Shown here piece by piece: positions 1-7,791 of a stretch of 64,000 bases of DNA. The notes beneath the pieces were generated by a model. That model saw nothing but the letters and a program-made list of their open reading frames with translations, did not search any database and was not told the origin of the DNA. The DNA comes from Catellatospora sp. TT07R-123. Lineage in GTDB: Bacteria > Actinomycetota > Actinomycetes > Mycobacteriales > Micromonosporaceae. The DNA is taken from NCBI RefSeq assembly GCF_018327705.1, contig NZ_BNEM01000002.1, positions 558,001 to 622,000 on the forward strand, written 5' to 3'. How positions within the stretch are numbered: the stretch's first letter is position 1; every line of letters starts with the position of its first letter. Both the position numbers and the translations under genes were made by a program.

Positions 1-1340
1 CCAGGCCGTCACATCTGGTCGAGCTGCCGCTGACGCCGCTGCAGGCCCGCTGGTGGACGCTGTGCACGGCCTACCCCGGCGGCATGTCGCCGCTGGTGGA
101 CCTGGTGCACCGGCTGCGCGGGCCGCTGGACGCCGACGCCTGGGGGCACGCGGTCGACGCGGTGGTGAACCGGCACGAGATCCTGCGGACGTTGTTCGTC
201 GCGAAGCCCGACGGGCCGGTCCAGGTCGTCGGCCCGCCCACCGGCATCGTGATGGAGCTGCTGGACCTGCGCGACCTCCCGGAGGGCGAGCGCGAGCCGC
301 GGGCCCGGGAGCTGCTCGACGAGCGTCGGCGCCTGGCGCTGGACCTGCAGACCGGCCCGCTGGTGCACACCTCGCTGCTGCGGCTCGCCGACGACGACCA
401 TGTGTGGCGGATGACGGTCCACCACATCCTCGCCGACGGGGCGTCGCTGGCCGTGATCGACCGCGAGCTGGCCGCGCTCTACCCGGCCCTGGCCGCCGGT
501 ACGCAGCCTGAGCTGCCCGAGTTGTCGGTGCAGTACGGCGACTTCGCGGTGTGGCAGGCGGGCGCGGACACCGAGAAGGAGGACGAGGACCGGGAGTACT
601 GGCGCGGGCAGCTGGCGGGGCTGGTGCCGCTGGAGCTGGTCGAGGCGCTGCCGCGGCCCGCGGCGAAGGGCGCGCCCGCGGCGGAGGTGCTGCGCGTCCT
701 CGATGTTGATCTGACCGGGCGGGTCGAGGAGCTGGCCCGGTCGTCGCGCGGCACCCGGTTCATGGTGCTGTTGGCGGCGCTGTACGTGCTGCTGGCGCGG
801 TCGAGTGGCCAGGACGGGTTCGCGATCGGTATCCCGGTGGCCGGGATCGGGCGTACGCGCCCCGAGCTGGCGCGGCTGGTGGGGCTGTTCAACAACGCGT
901 TGGCGCTGCGCTGCGACCTGTCTGGCGACCCGACGTTCGCCGAGATCCTGGCGGGCGCCCGGGAGGCGGTGCTCGACGCGCTGGACCACCAGGATCTGCC
1001 GTGGGGGCAGGTGGTGGCGATGCTGGATGAGCCGCACCATCCCGGCCGGGCCCAGGGTTTCCAGGCCATGTTCCTGCACGACGAGGTCGTGGTCGCCAGC
1101 CGGCTGGCCCTGCCGGGCCTGCGGGTGGAGGACTTCCCGCTGGGCATCCCGAAGGTGCTGCACGACCTGATGGTGTACGCCGGCCCCGGCCCGCAGGGCT
1201 TGTCGGTGAAGTTCGTCTACGACACCGGCCTGCTGATGCCGCAGACTGTGGCCGGGCTCGCCGACGGGTACGAGCAGCTGCTGCGTACTGTCGTCGATGA
1301 GCCCGGCATCAGGTTGTCGGAGCTGGTCAAGCGGTTCTGA
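1..1340 (+). CDS. NRPS condensation domain (5' end outside window)
   Basis: The reading frame is open from base 3 to the stop at 1338-1340, with no convincing start inside the window, so this is the C-terminal part of a gene entering from the left. It is a complete-looking NRPS condensation domain of about 440 residues. It opens with a PLTPLQ-type first motif and carries HHILADG (HHxxxDG) near 422-442, the catalytic His that joins the upstream acyl or aminoacyl thioester to the downstream amine. Nothing follows the domain, so the protein ends in C. It could be a free-standing condensation enzyme or the end of a longer NRPS. It converges on the PKS gene with only four bases between the two stops. 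Confidence 0.9.
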   Translation, partial: RPSHLVELPLTPLQARWWTLCTAYPGGMSPLVDLVHRLRGPLDADAWGHAVDAVVNRHEILRTLFVAKPDGPVQVVGPPTGIVMELLDLRDLPEGEREPRARELLDERRRLALDLQTGPLVHTSLLRLADDDHVWRMTVHHILADGASLAVIDRELAALYPALAAGTQPELPELSVQYGDFAVWQAGADTEKEDEDREYWRGQLAGLVPLELVEALPRPAAKGAPAAEVLRVLDVDLTGRVEELARSSRGTRFMVLLAALYVLLARSSGQDGFAIGIPVAGIGRTRPELARLVGLFNNALALRCDLSGDPTFAEILAGAREAVLDALDHQDLPWGQVVAMLDEPHHPGRAQGFQAMFLHDEVVVASRLALPGLRVEDFPLGIPKVLHDLMVYAGPGPQGLSVKFVYDTGLLMPQTVAGLADGYEQLLRTVVDEPGIRLSELVKRF

Positions 1341-1344
1341 GCCG

Positions 1345-4314
1345 TCACGCCCGCGCTGTCGCCGCGGCCCGGCGCTGCGTCACGGTCGTGGCGAGGGCGT
1401 CCAGTGTCGGCGCGTCGAAGATCACCCGCATCGACAGCCGTACCCCGAGTGCGGCCCGTACCTGTGCGATGAGCTGCACTGCGATCAGTGATGTGCCGCC
1501 GACGGCGAAGAAGTCGTCGTCGGGCCTGATCGCGTCGACGCCGAGCAGCCCCGACCAGATGCCCGCGAGGGTGGCCGCGACGTCCGGCTCGTCCGTGCCG
1601 GTGTCGGTCCGGCCGGGCGCGACGGTGCCGACCGGTGTGACGGCTGCCGGGGGCGCACCGGGCGGGTCGGGTTCGATCCAGTGCCGGACCCGCTCGTACG
1701 GGTATCCGGGCAGCGGCACCCGGCGGCCCGTGCCGCCGAGCCGCACCGGCATGCCCTGCGCCCACAGCCGCGCGGCGGCGGTGTAGCAGGTCGTGACGTC
1801 GTCGGCGGGTTCCCCGGCGGCGGGCATGCTGTGCAGCGGTGCGGGGCCGCCGCGGGGTGTCTGCATCTGCGCCAGCCCGGCCAGCTGCCGTCCCGGCCCG
1901 CATTCCAGGAATTGCGCCGGGCCGGCGGCGAGCACTGTGTGGATCGCGGGTCCGAACTGGACGGGTTCGCGCAGCAGCGCGACCCAGTGCCCTGGATCCT
2001 GCGCCTGAGCGGCGGTGGCGGGCTGCCCGGTGCGGCTGGACAGGTAGGCGGTGAGTGGCGCGGACGGGCGTACGGCCGTGACCGCCGCGGCCAGTTCGGC
2101 CGCCATCGCGTCGGTGACGGCGGCGCGTAGCGGCTGGTCGGCGCGCAGCCGCCGGACCGGGATCGGCTTGCCCGTCGCCGGGTCGGTGAGCCCCTGCTCC
2201 AATACGTCCGGCGGGCCGCTGACCAGGCAGGTGGCAGGACCGTGGACGGCCACGACGGCCGCTTCCCGGGGCAGCAGCCCGGCCAGGGTCTGCGGGCTCG
2301 CGGACACGGTGAAGGTCGGGGCGACCGGGACCTGGGTCAGCAGCCGTGCGTGCAGGGCGGCCAGGCGCAGGGCGTCGGGTAGGGCGAACACGCCGGCCAG
2401 GGTTGCGGCGACGTACTCGCCGAGGCCGTGACCGAGCATCGTGGACGGGCGCAGGCCCCATGACTGCCAGAGCCGCGCTGCCGCGTACCCGACGGCGAAG
2501 CACGACAGCACCTGGTCGACGAGCAGGTCGCGGGCGTCGCGCCCGAGCGCGGTGGCGCACTCGTCCACTGCAGCGGCGAAGACCGGCTCGGCGGTGTACA
2601 GGCCGCTGTCGGCGGGTGCGGCGGCCTGGTCGCCGAAGAGCAGCACCACCCGGGGGACCGTTTCGGCGGCGGCCGTGATGCGCCGCCTTGGGTCGCGCAG
2701 CGCTGCCACCGCGTCGGCTGGGTCTGCGGCGACGACGGCTGCGCGGTACGGGTGTTCGGCGCGGCCGACGCGCAGCGTGTGCGCCACATCGGCCAGGTCG
2801 GCGGCACCGTGGGCGGCGAGGTGGTCGGCCAGCCGCGCGGCGGCGAGGTCACGCGCTGCCGCCGAGCGGGCCGAGACCACGAGCAGCTGAGGGAACCTGC
2901 CCGCCGCCGTCCGGCCGAGGGAGCCGGTGGTTTCGGCGGCGTGGCGTGCTCCGGACGCGGCCTGCGCGGCCTGGACCGGACGGGATGCGGCCGCGGCGGG
3001 CGGGGCCTGCTGGAGGACGACGTGGGCGTTGGTGCCGCCGATGCCGAAGGAGCTGACCGCAGCCCGGCGCGGGGCCGTGCCGGTGTCCCAGGTCGCGAGG
3101 GTGGCGTTGACGTAGAACGGGGTCGCGGCCAGGTCCAGTGCCGGGTTCGGGGCGGTGTAGCCGAGGCTGGCCGGGATCAGGCCGTGGTCGAGCGCGAGCG
3201 CGGTCTTGATGAGACCGACGATGCCCGCGCCCTGGCTGAGGTGGCCGATGTTCGACTTGACCGAGCCGAGGGCGCACCATTGCCGGTCGCCCTGGCCGCG
3301 GCCGTATACGGAGGTCAGCGCCTCTACCTCGATCGCGTCGCCGAGTGGGCTGCCGGTGGCGGACGCCTCGACGTAGGTCACCGTGCGCGGGTCGACGCCT
3401 GCGGTGGCCAGCGCGTTGGCGATGGCGGCGGCCTGCCCGGCCACGCCGGAGGCGGTGAACCCGACCTTGGCCGCGCCGTCGTTGTTGACGGCGTTGCCGA
3501 GGATCAGCGCGTATACGTGGTCGCCGTGGGCGACGGCGTCGGACAGGCGTTTGAGCAGCACGACTCCCCCGCCGCTGCCCGCGACGACTCCGGTGGCCGC
3601 GGCGTCGAACGGCCGGCAGTATCCGTCGGCGGCGTCGGCGGCGCCTTCGCGGTGCAGGTAGCCGCGGTCGGCGGGCAGCTCGATGCTGACCCCGCCGGCC
3701 AGCGCCTTGTCGCATTCGCCTGCCCGCAGCGCCTCGGCGGCCAGGTGCACCGCGACCAGCGACGTCGAGCAGGCCGTGTACACCCCGACGCTGGGCCCGC
3801 GCAGGTTCAGGTGGTACGAGGCCAGGGTGGTGAACGTGTCGGCGTGGTTGCCGTTGCCGATGGTGGTGTGGTCGGTGACCGCCATGATCGCCTGGTTGGC
3901 GTGGATGTTGCGCCACCGGTAGTTCTCCATGCCGCGGCCGCCGTAGACGCCGATGTCGCCTGTGAAGCGGGCCGGGTCCCAGCCCGCGTTCTCCAGTGCG
4001 GCGTGGCACAGCTCCAGGAACAGCCGGTGCTGCGGGTCGGCCAGGGCCGCCTCGCGGGGCGTCAGGCCGAACAGTCCGGCGTCGAAGTTCTCGACGTCGT
4101 CGAGCAGGTACGCGGCCGGCACGAAGTCGGGGTCGTCGACCTCGGTGGCCGGGACGCCGGCCTGGAGCAGGTGCTCGCGGCTGAGTTCGGTGCGGGCGTC
4201 GCGCCCGGCGGCGAGGTTGTCCCAGAACCGGCTGAGGTCGGCGGCGCCCGGCACCCGGCAGGCCATGCCGATGACGGCGATGGGTTCGGCGCCGTCGTCG
4301 AGGTCGTCGGTCAC
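1345..4314 (-). CDS. PKS module KS-AT-ACP with degenerate KS and AT active sites
   Basis: This 989-residue type I PKS starts at a GTG overlapping the upstream NRPS stop (GTGA). The KS spans about 1-430, the linker and AT about 475-880, and a carrier domain about 915-980 has the GGTSL phosphopantetheine site. The KS keeps the nucleophile Cys182 (TACSTS) and the second His358 (NIGH). The first catalytic His is replaced by Ser318, so the usual EAHGTGT reads EASATGS. In the AT, GHSxGE reads GHGLGE with Gly630 in place of the catalytic Ser (codon at 2425-2427), and the HAFH-type His motif is not recognisable. The family loads and condenses malonyl-type extenders. Here the AT should be unable to load and the KS is compromised, so the protein probably acts as a carrier/transfer module or uses trans-acting partners. 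Confidence 0.9.
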   Translation of the reverse strand: MTDDLDDGAEPIAVIGMACRVPGAADLSRFWDNLAAGRDARTELSREHLLQAGVPATEVDDPDFVPAAYLLDDVENFDAGLFGLTPREAALADPQHRLFLELCHAALENAGWDPARFTGDIGVYGGRGMENYRWRNIHANQAIMAVTDHTTIGNGNHADTFTTLASYHLNLRGPSVGVYTACSTSLVAVHLAAEALRAGECDKALAGGVSIELPADRGYLHREGAADAADGYCRPFDAAATGVVAGSGGGVVLLKRLSDAVAHGDHVYALILGNAVNNDGAAKVGFTASGVAGQAAAIANALATAGVDPRTVTYVEASATGSPLGDAIEVEALTSVYGRGQGDRQWCALGSVKSNIGHLSQGAGIVGLIKTALALDHGLIPASLGYTAPNPALDLAATPFYVNATLATWDTGTAPRRAAVSSFGIGGTNAHVVLQQAPPAAAASRPVQAAQAASGARHAAETTGSLGRTAAGRFPQLLVVSARSAAARDLAAARLADHLAAHGAADLADVAHTLRVGRAEHPYRAAVVAADPADAVAALRDPRRRITAAAETVPRVVLLFGDQAAAPADSGLYTAEPVFAAAVDECATALGRDARDLLVDQVLSCFAVGYAAARLWQSWGLRPSTMLGHGLGEYVAATLAGVFALPDALRLAALHARLLTQVPVAPTFTVSASPQTLAGLLPREAAVVAVHGPATCLVSGPPDVLEQGLTDPATGKPIPVRRLRADQPLRAAVTDAMAAELAAAVTAVRPSAPLTAYLSSRTGQPATAAQAQDPGHWVALLREPVQFGPAIHTVLAAGPAQFLECGPGRQLAGLAQMQTPRGGPAPLHSMPAAGEPADDVTTCYTAAARLWAQGMPVRLGGTGRRVPLPGYPYERVRHWIEPDPPGAPPAAVTPVGTVAPGRTDTGTDEPDVAATLAGIWSGLLGVDAIRPDDDFFAVGGTSLIAVQLIAQVRAALGVRLSMRVIFDAPTLDALATTVTQRRAAATARA

Positions 4315-7300
4315 TGCGGTTCTCCTTCGGTGGCGGTGCGATGCCGGTTGCGGGCGCGGCGGGCGGCGCCGCGGCGCAGGGCCTGCTCGACGGCGTCGTC
4401 GGTGCTGTCGGTGCCGTGCCCGGCGCCGTCGAGGTGGGCGGCGATCGTCCGCACGGTCGGGTACCGGAACAGGTCGACCACGCGCAGGTCGCGTCCCAGC
4501 AGCCGGTTGAGCCGCTGCTGGACGGTGGCCATGGCCAGCGATCCGCCGCCGGAGTCGAAGAAGTTGTCGGTGACCCCGACCGCGTCGCGGCCGAGGACCT
4601 CGCACCAGACTGCGGCGACGGCGTGTTCGGTGGCCGTCTCCGGTGGCCGCGTGATCACGGTGTCCGGCTTGGGCGGCCGTACCTTAGCGTGCGGCACCAC
4701 GGGGGCGGGCAGGCCGCGGCTGGGCGCGAGCCGGGCCGCGGGGGCGTTGGCGTCGGCGATGCCTTCGACGATGACCTGCCGCAGCGTCTGTAGTAGCTCG
4801 TCCATCGTGGACTGCTGGTAGATGTCGCTGTTGTAGACGGCTTCCAGCCGCATCCGGCCGTCGCGTTCGACGCCGTACAGGGTGAGGTCGAACGCCGAGC
4901 CGGGGGCGGGCACCGGCACCGCCTCGGCGGTCAGGCCGGTGAGGTCGAGGCGGGGTGCGGCGAAGTTGAACACGTTGAACAGCACCTGCACCAGCGGGCT
5001 GCGGGTGGTCTGGCCGCCCAGCCCGAACGCCTGCACGATCCGTTCCAGCGGCGCCTCGGGGTGCGCCAGCGCGGCGATCAGCTCGTCGCGGGCGGCGCGC
5101 ACGTGCGCGGCGAAGCTGCCGCCCGGTTCGGCGCGCAGCCGCAGCGGCATGATGTCGATGAAGAACCCGACCATGTCCTCGAAGTCGGGATGGCGGCGGT
5201 CCACCGCCGGGGTGCCGAGCACCATCTCGTCCTGGCCGGTCCGGGCCGCCAGGACCAGCCCGAACGCGGCCAGCAGCACCGCCGACGGGGTCGCGCCCAG
5301 GTCCCGGGCGAACTGGTGCAGGCCCGCGGTGCTGTCCGGGTCGAGCCAGCAGCCCGCGTATCCGGCGGCGTAGGTCTGCTCGTCCGGGCGGGGCCGGTCA
5401 CCTGGAACCTCCAGCACTGTCGGCGCGCCGTCCAGGTGGGACGTCCACCAGGCCAGGTCGCTGTCGGCTCGGTGGCGGCGCCGCTCGTCGCGCCAGGCCA
5501 CGTAGTCGGCGTAGGTCGCCGGCAGCGGCTTGAGCGCGTCCGGGCCGTGGGCGTACGCGGCGGCGAGGTCGGCGTAGAGCAGGGCCTGTGACCAGCCGTC
5601 GAACACCGCGTGGTGGGCGGTGACCGCCAGCACGTGCTCGTCGTCGCCGAGCCGGAACAGCCGGGTGCGCCACAGCGTGTCGGTGGCCAACCGGAACCGG
5701 CGTCCCGCCTCGGCGGACAGCTGGGCGGCCAGCTCGCGTTCGCGGTCCGCGGCGGGCAGTGCGCTCAGGTCGGTCACCGGCAGCGGCACGGCGGCGGCCG
5801 GGTCGAGGACCGCGTGCGGCACCCCGTCGGTGTCGGGGATGCGCCAGCGCAGCACCTCCTGCCGGGCCGCGACCGCGGTGAGCGCGGTCTGCAGCGCGGC
5901 CGCGTCCAGGGGCCCGCGCAGCCGTTCGGCGAGCACGATGTTGTAGGCGGCCGCGGCGTCGGGCGAGTAGCGCTCCAGGAACCACAGGCGCTGCTGCGAC
6001 GGCGACAGGGCGGGCGGGCGGCCGCGCACCGGCTGCTCGTCGCCGAGCGTTGCGGCGGCCTGCGCCCGGTCGGCGATTGCGCGCAGGGTGCGGCCCTGCA
6101 GCACGTCCTCGATCGCGATGTCGCGGCGCAGCCGTGGGCGCAGCGCTGCGACCAGGCGCATCGCCGTGATCGAGTGGCCGCCGGTGTCGAAGAAGTCGTC
6201 GTCGCGGCCGACCCGGGCCAGGCCGAGCAGCTCAGCCCAGACCTCGGCGATCTGCTGCTCGATCGGCGTCGCGGGCGGCGCGAACGCCGCGTCCCCGGCG
6301 GTTAGCACGGTGGCCAGCAGCCGGTCGAGGTCGACTTTGCCGCTGCTGAGCAGGGGCAGTTCGGCGACGACGGTGATGTGGGCGGGCACCATCGCCGTGC
6401 CGAGCCGGGCTGCGCAGAAGGTGCGCAGCTCCTGCGGGGTGGCCTCGCCGGTGACGAACGCCAGCAGCCGTGTGCCTGCCGGGCCGTCGGCGGCGGCGAC
6501 GGCGGCGTGGCCGACCTGCGGGTGGCGCCGCAGCACGGCTTCGACCTCACCGATCTCGACGCGCTGCCCGCGTATCTTGACCTGCCGGTCGACCCGGCCG
6601 AGGAAGTGCAGCATCCCGTCGGGTCCCGCGGTGACCAGGTCGCCGGTCCGGTAGAGCCGCGCGCCGGGCACGGCTGAGAACGGGTCGGGGACGAACCGCT
6701 GCGCGGTGAGGTCCGGCGCGCCGAGGTAGCCCAGGGCCAGTCCGACGCCGCCGGCGAGCAGTTCGCCCGGTTCGCCGGGGGCGACCGGGCGTTGGTGCTC
6801 GTCGACGACGTACACCCGGTGGTTGGCGGCGGGGCGGCCGATCGGCAGCGGCCGGTCCCAGCTGCCGGTGGCCTCGAACCAGGTGACGAGCACGGTCGTC
6901 TCGGTGGGCCCGAACAGGTTGAGGAAGCGGCGGCCGGTGCCTGTCCAGCGGGCCACCTGCTCCGGGCCGGGGGCCTCGCTGCCGGTGAGCACCACCCGCA
7001 GGTCGGGCAGCCCGGCTGGGTCGAGGATGGGCAGCACCGCCGGGGGCAGGAACGCGACGCTCACCCGGTGCTCGGCGCAGAAGCGCTGCAGGCGGGTCGG
7101 GTCGGTGCGGTCCTCGGGCCCGGCGAGCGCGATCGTGGCGCCCGCGGCGAGCGGCGCCAGCAGGTCGATCACCGACGCGTCGAACCCGATCGACGCGAAG
7201 CCCAGCATGACGCCCGCACCGTCCAGGTCGGCGAGGTCGGCCAGGGCGGTGACGAACTCGGTGAGCGCCTCGTGCGGGATCATCACGCCCTTGGGGCGGC

Positions 7301-7778
7301 CGGTGGACCCGGACGTGAACATCACGTAGGCGATGTCGTCGGCCGACGCCGGGCACGGCTGTGCCGCGCCGGTCCCCGCCGCGCCGACCGGCACCAGGTC
7401 GAGGCCGCAGTCGGCGAGCAGTCGGGTGCCGAGGTCGTCGCAGACGACGGTGCGCAGGCCTGCCTCGGCGGCGATCTCGCGCAGCCGGGCCGGCGGCAGT
7501 GCGGGATCCAGCGGCACGTAGCCCGCTCCGGATCCGAGCACGCCGAGCAGCGCGGTGATCAGCGTCGGCGTGCGGTCGGCGCACACTCCGATCAGGTCCG
7601 GTGGCCCGTCCGCGCGCAGTCGGGCCGCCAGCGCCGATGCCGCGCCGCACAGCTCGCCGTAGGTCACGGTGGTGTCCCACTGGCGGACCGCGACCGCGTC
7701 GGGCCGGCGCGCGGCCTGGTCGGCGACCAGGTCGGGGAACCGGCGGTCGGGGAACTCCCGCACCTCGCCCTGTGCCAT
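4311..7778 (-). CDS. NRPS A-PCP-C-PCP
   Basis: This NRPS has 1,155 residues. An adenylation domain (about 1-500) carries FTSGSTGRPKG, YRTGD and KIRGQRVE core motifs, and the Asp of FDASV expected for an alpha-amino acid substrate. PCP1 (about 510-575) has GGHSI. A condensation domain (about 595-1,010) has HHAVFDG. PCP2 (about 1,060-1,130) has GGGSL instead of GGHSL. Order A-PCP-C-PCP means the second carrier must be loaded in trans or by another A domain. The start ATG follows a GAGGAGA ribosome site 13 bases after the LanB stop, and the gene overlaps the downstream PKS start by four bases. Substrate specificity is not called because the binding-pocket code was not aligned. Confidence 0.92.
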   Translation of the reverse strand: MAQGEVREFPDRRFPDLVADQAARRPDAVAVRQWDTTVTYGELCGAASALAARLRADGPPDLIGVCADRTPTLITALLGVLGSGAGYVPLDPALPPARLREIAAEAGLRTVVCDDLGTRLLADCGLDLVPVGAAGTGAAQPCPASADDIAYVMFTSGSTGRPKGVMIPHEALTEFVTALADLADLDGAGVMLGFASIGFDASVIDLLAPLAAGATIALAGPEDRTDPTRLQRFCAEHRVSVAFLPPAVLPILDPAGLPDLRVVLTGSEAPGPEQVARWTGTGRRFLNLFGPTETTVLVTWFEATGSWDRPLPIGRPAANHRVYVVDEHQRPVAPGEPGELLAGGVGLALGYLGAPDLTAQRFVPDPFSAVPGARLYRTGDLVTAGPDGMLHFLGRVDRQVKIRGQRVEIGEVEAVLRRHPQVGHAAVAAADGPAGTRLLAFVTGEATPQELRTFCAARLGTAMVPAHITVVAELPLLSSGKVDLDRLLATVLTAGDAAFAPPATPIEQQIAEVWAELLGLARVGRDDDFFDTGGHSITAMRLVAALRPRLRRDIAIEDVLQGRTLRAIADRAQAAATLGDEQPVRGRPPALSPSQQRLWFLERYSPDAAAAYNIVLAERLRGPLDAAALQTALTAVAARQEVLRWRIPDTDGVPHAVLDPAAAVPLPVTDLSALPAADRERELAAQLSAEAGRRFRLATDTLWRTRLFRLGDDEHVLAVTAHHAVFDGWSQALLYADLAAAYAHGPDALKPLPATYADYVAWRDERRRHRADSDLAWWTSHLDGAPTVLEVPGDRPRPDEQTYAAGYAGCWLDPDSTAGLHQFARDLGATPSAVLLAAFGLVLAARTGQDEMVLGTPAVDRRHPDFEDMVGFFIDIMPLRLRAEPGGSFAAHVRAARDELIAALAHPEAPLERIVQAFGLGGQTTRSPLVQVLFNVFNFAAPRLDLTGLTAEAVPVPAPGSAFDLTLYGVERDGRMRLEAVYNSDIYQQSTMDELLQTLRQVIVEGIADANAPAARLAPSRGLPAPVVPHAKVRPPKPDTVITRPPETATEHAVAAVWCEVLGRDAVGVTDNFFDSGGGSLAMATVQQRLNRLLGRDLRVVDLFRYPTVRTIAAHLDGAGHGTDSTDDAVEQALRRGAARRARNRHRTATEGEPQ

Positions 7779-7791
7779 CAGCGTCGTCTCC

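Noticed and set aside
9-4821. Long open frames on the strand opposite the condensation domain and PKS/NRPS genes (for example 9-1163 minus, 2752-4821 plus)
   Set aside because: They overlap genes with clear domain motifs, are Arg/Gly/Ala-rich without any domain, and arise because high GC leaves few stops.
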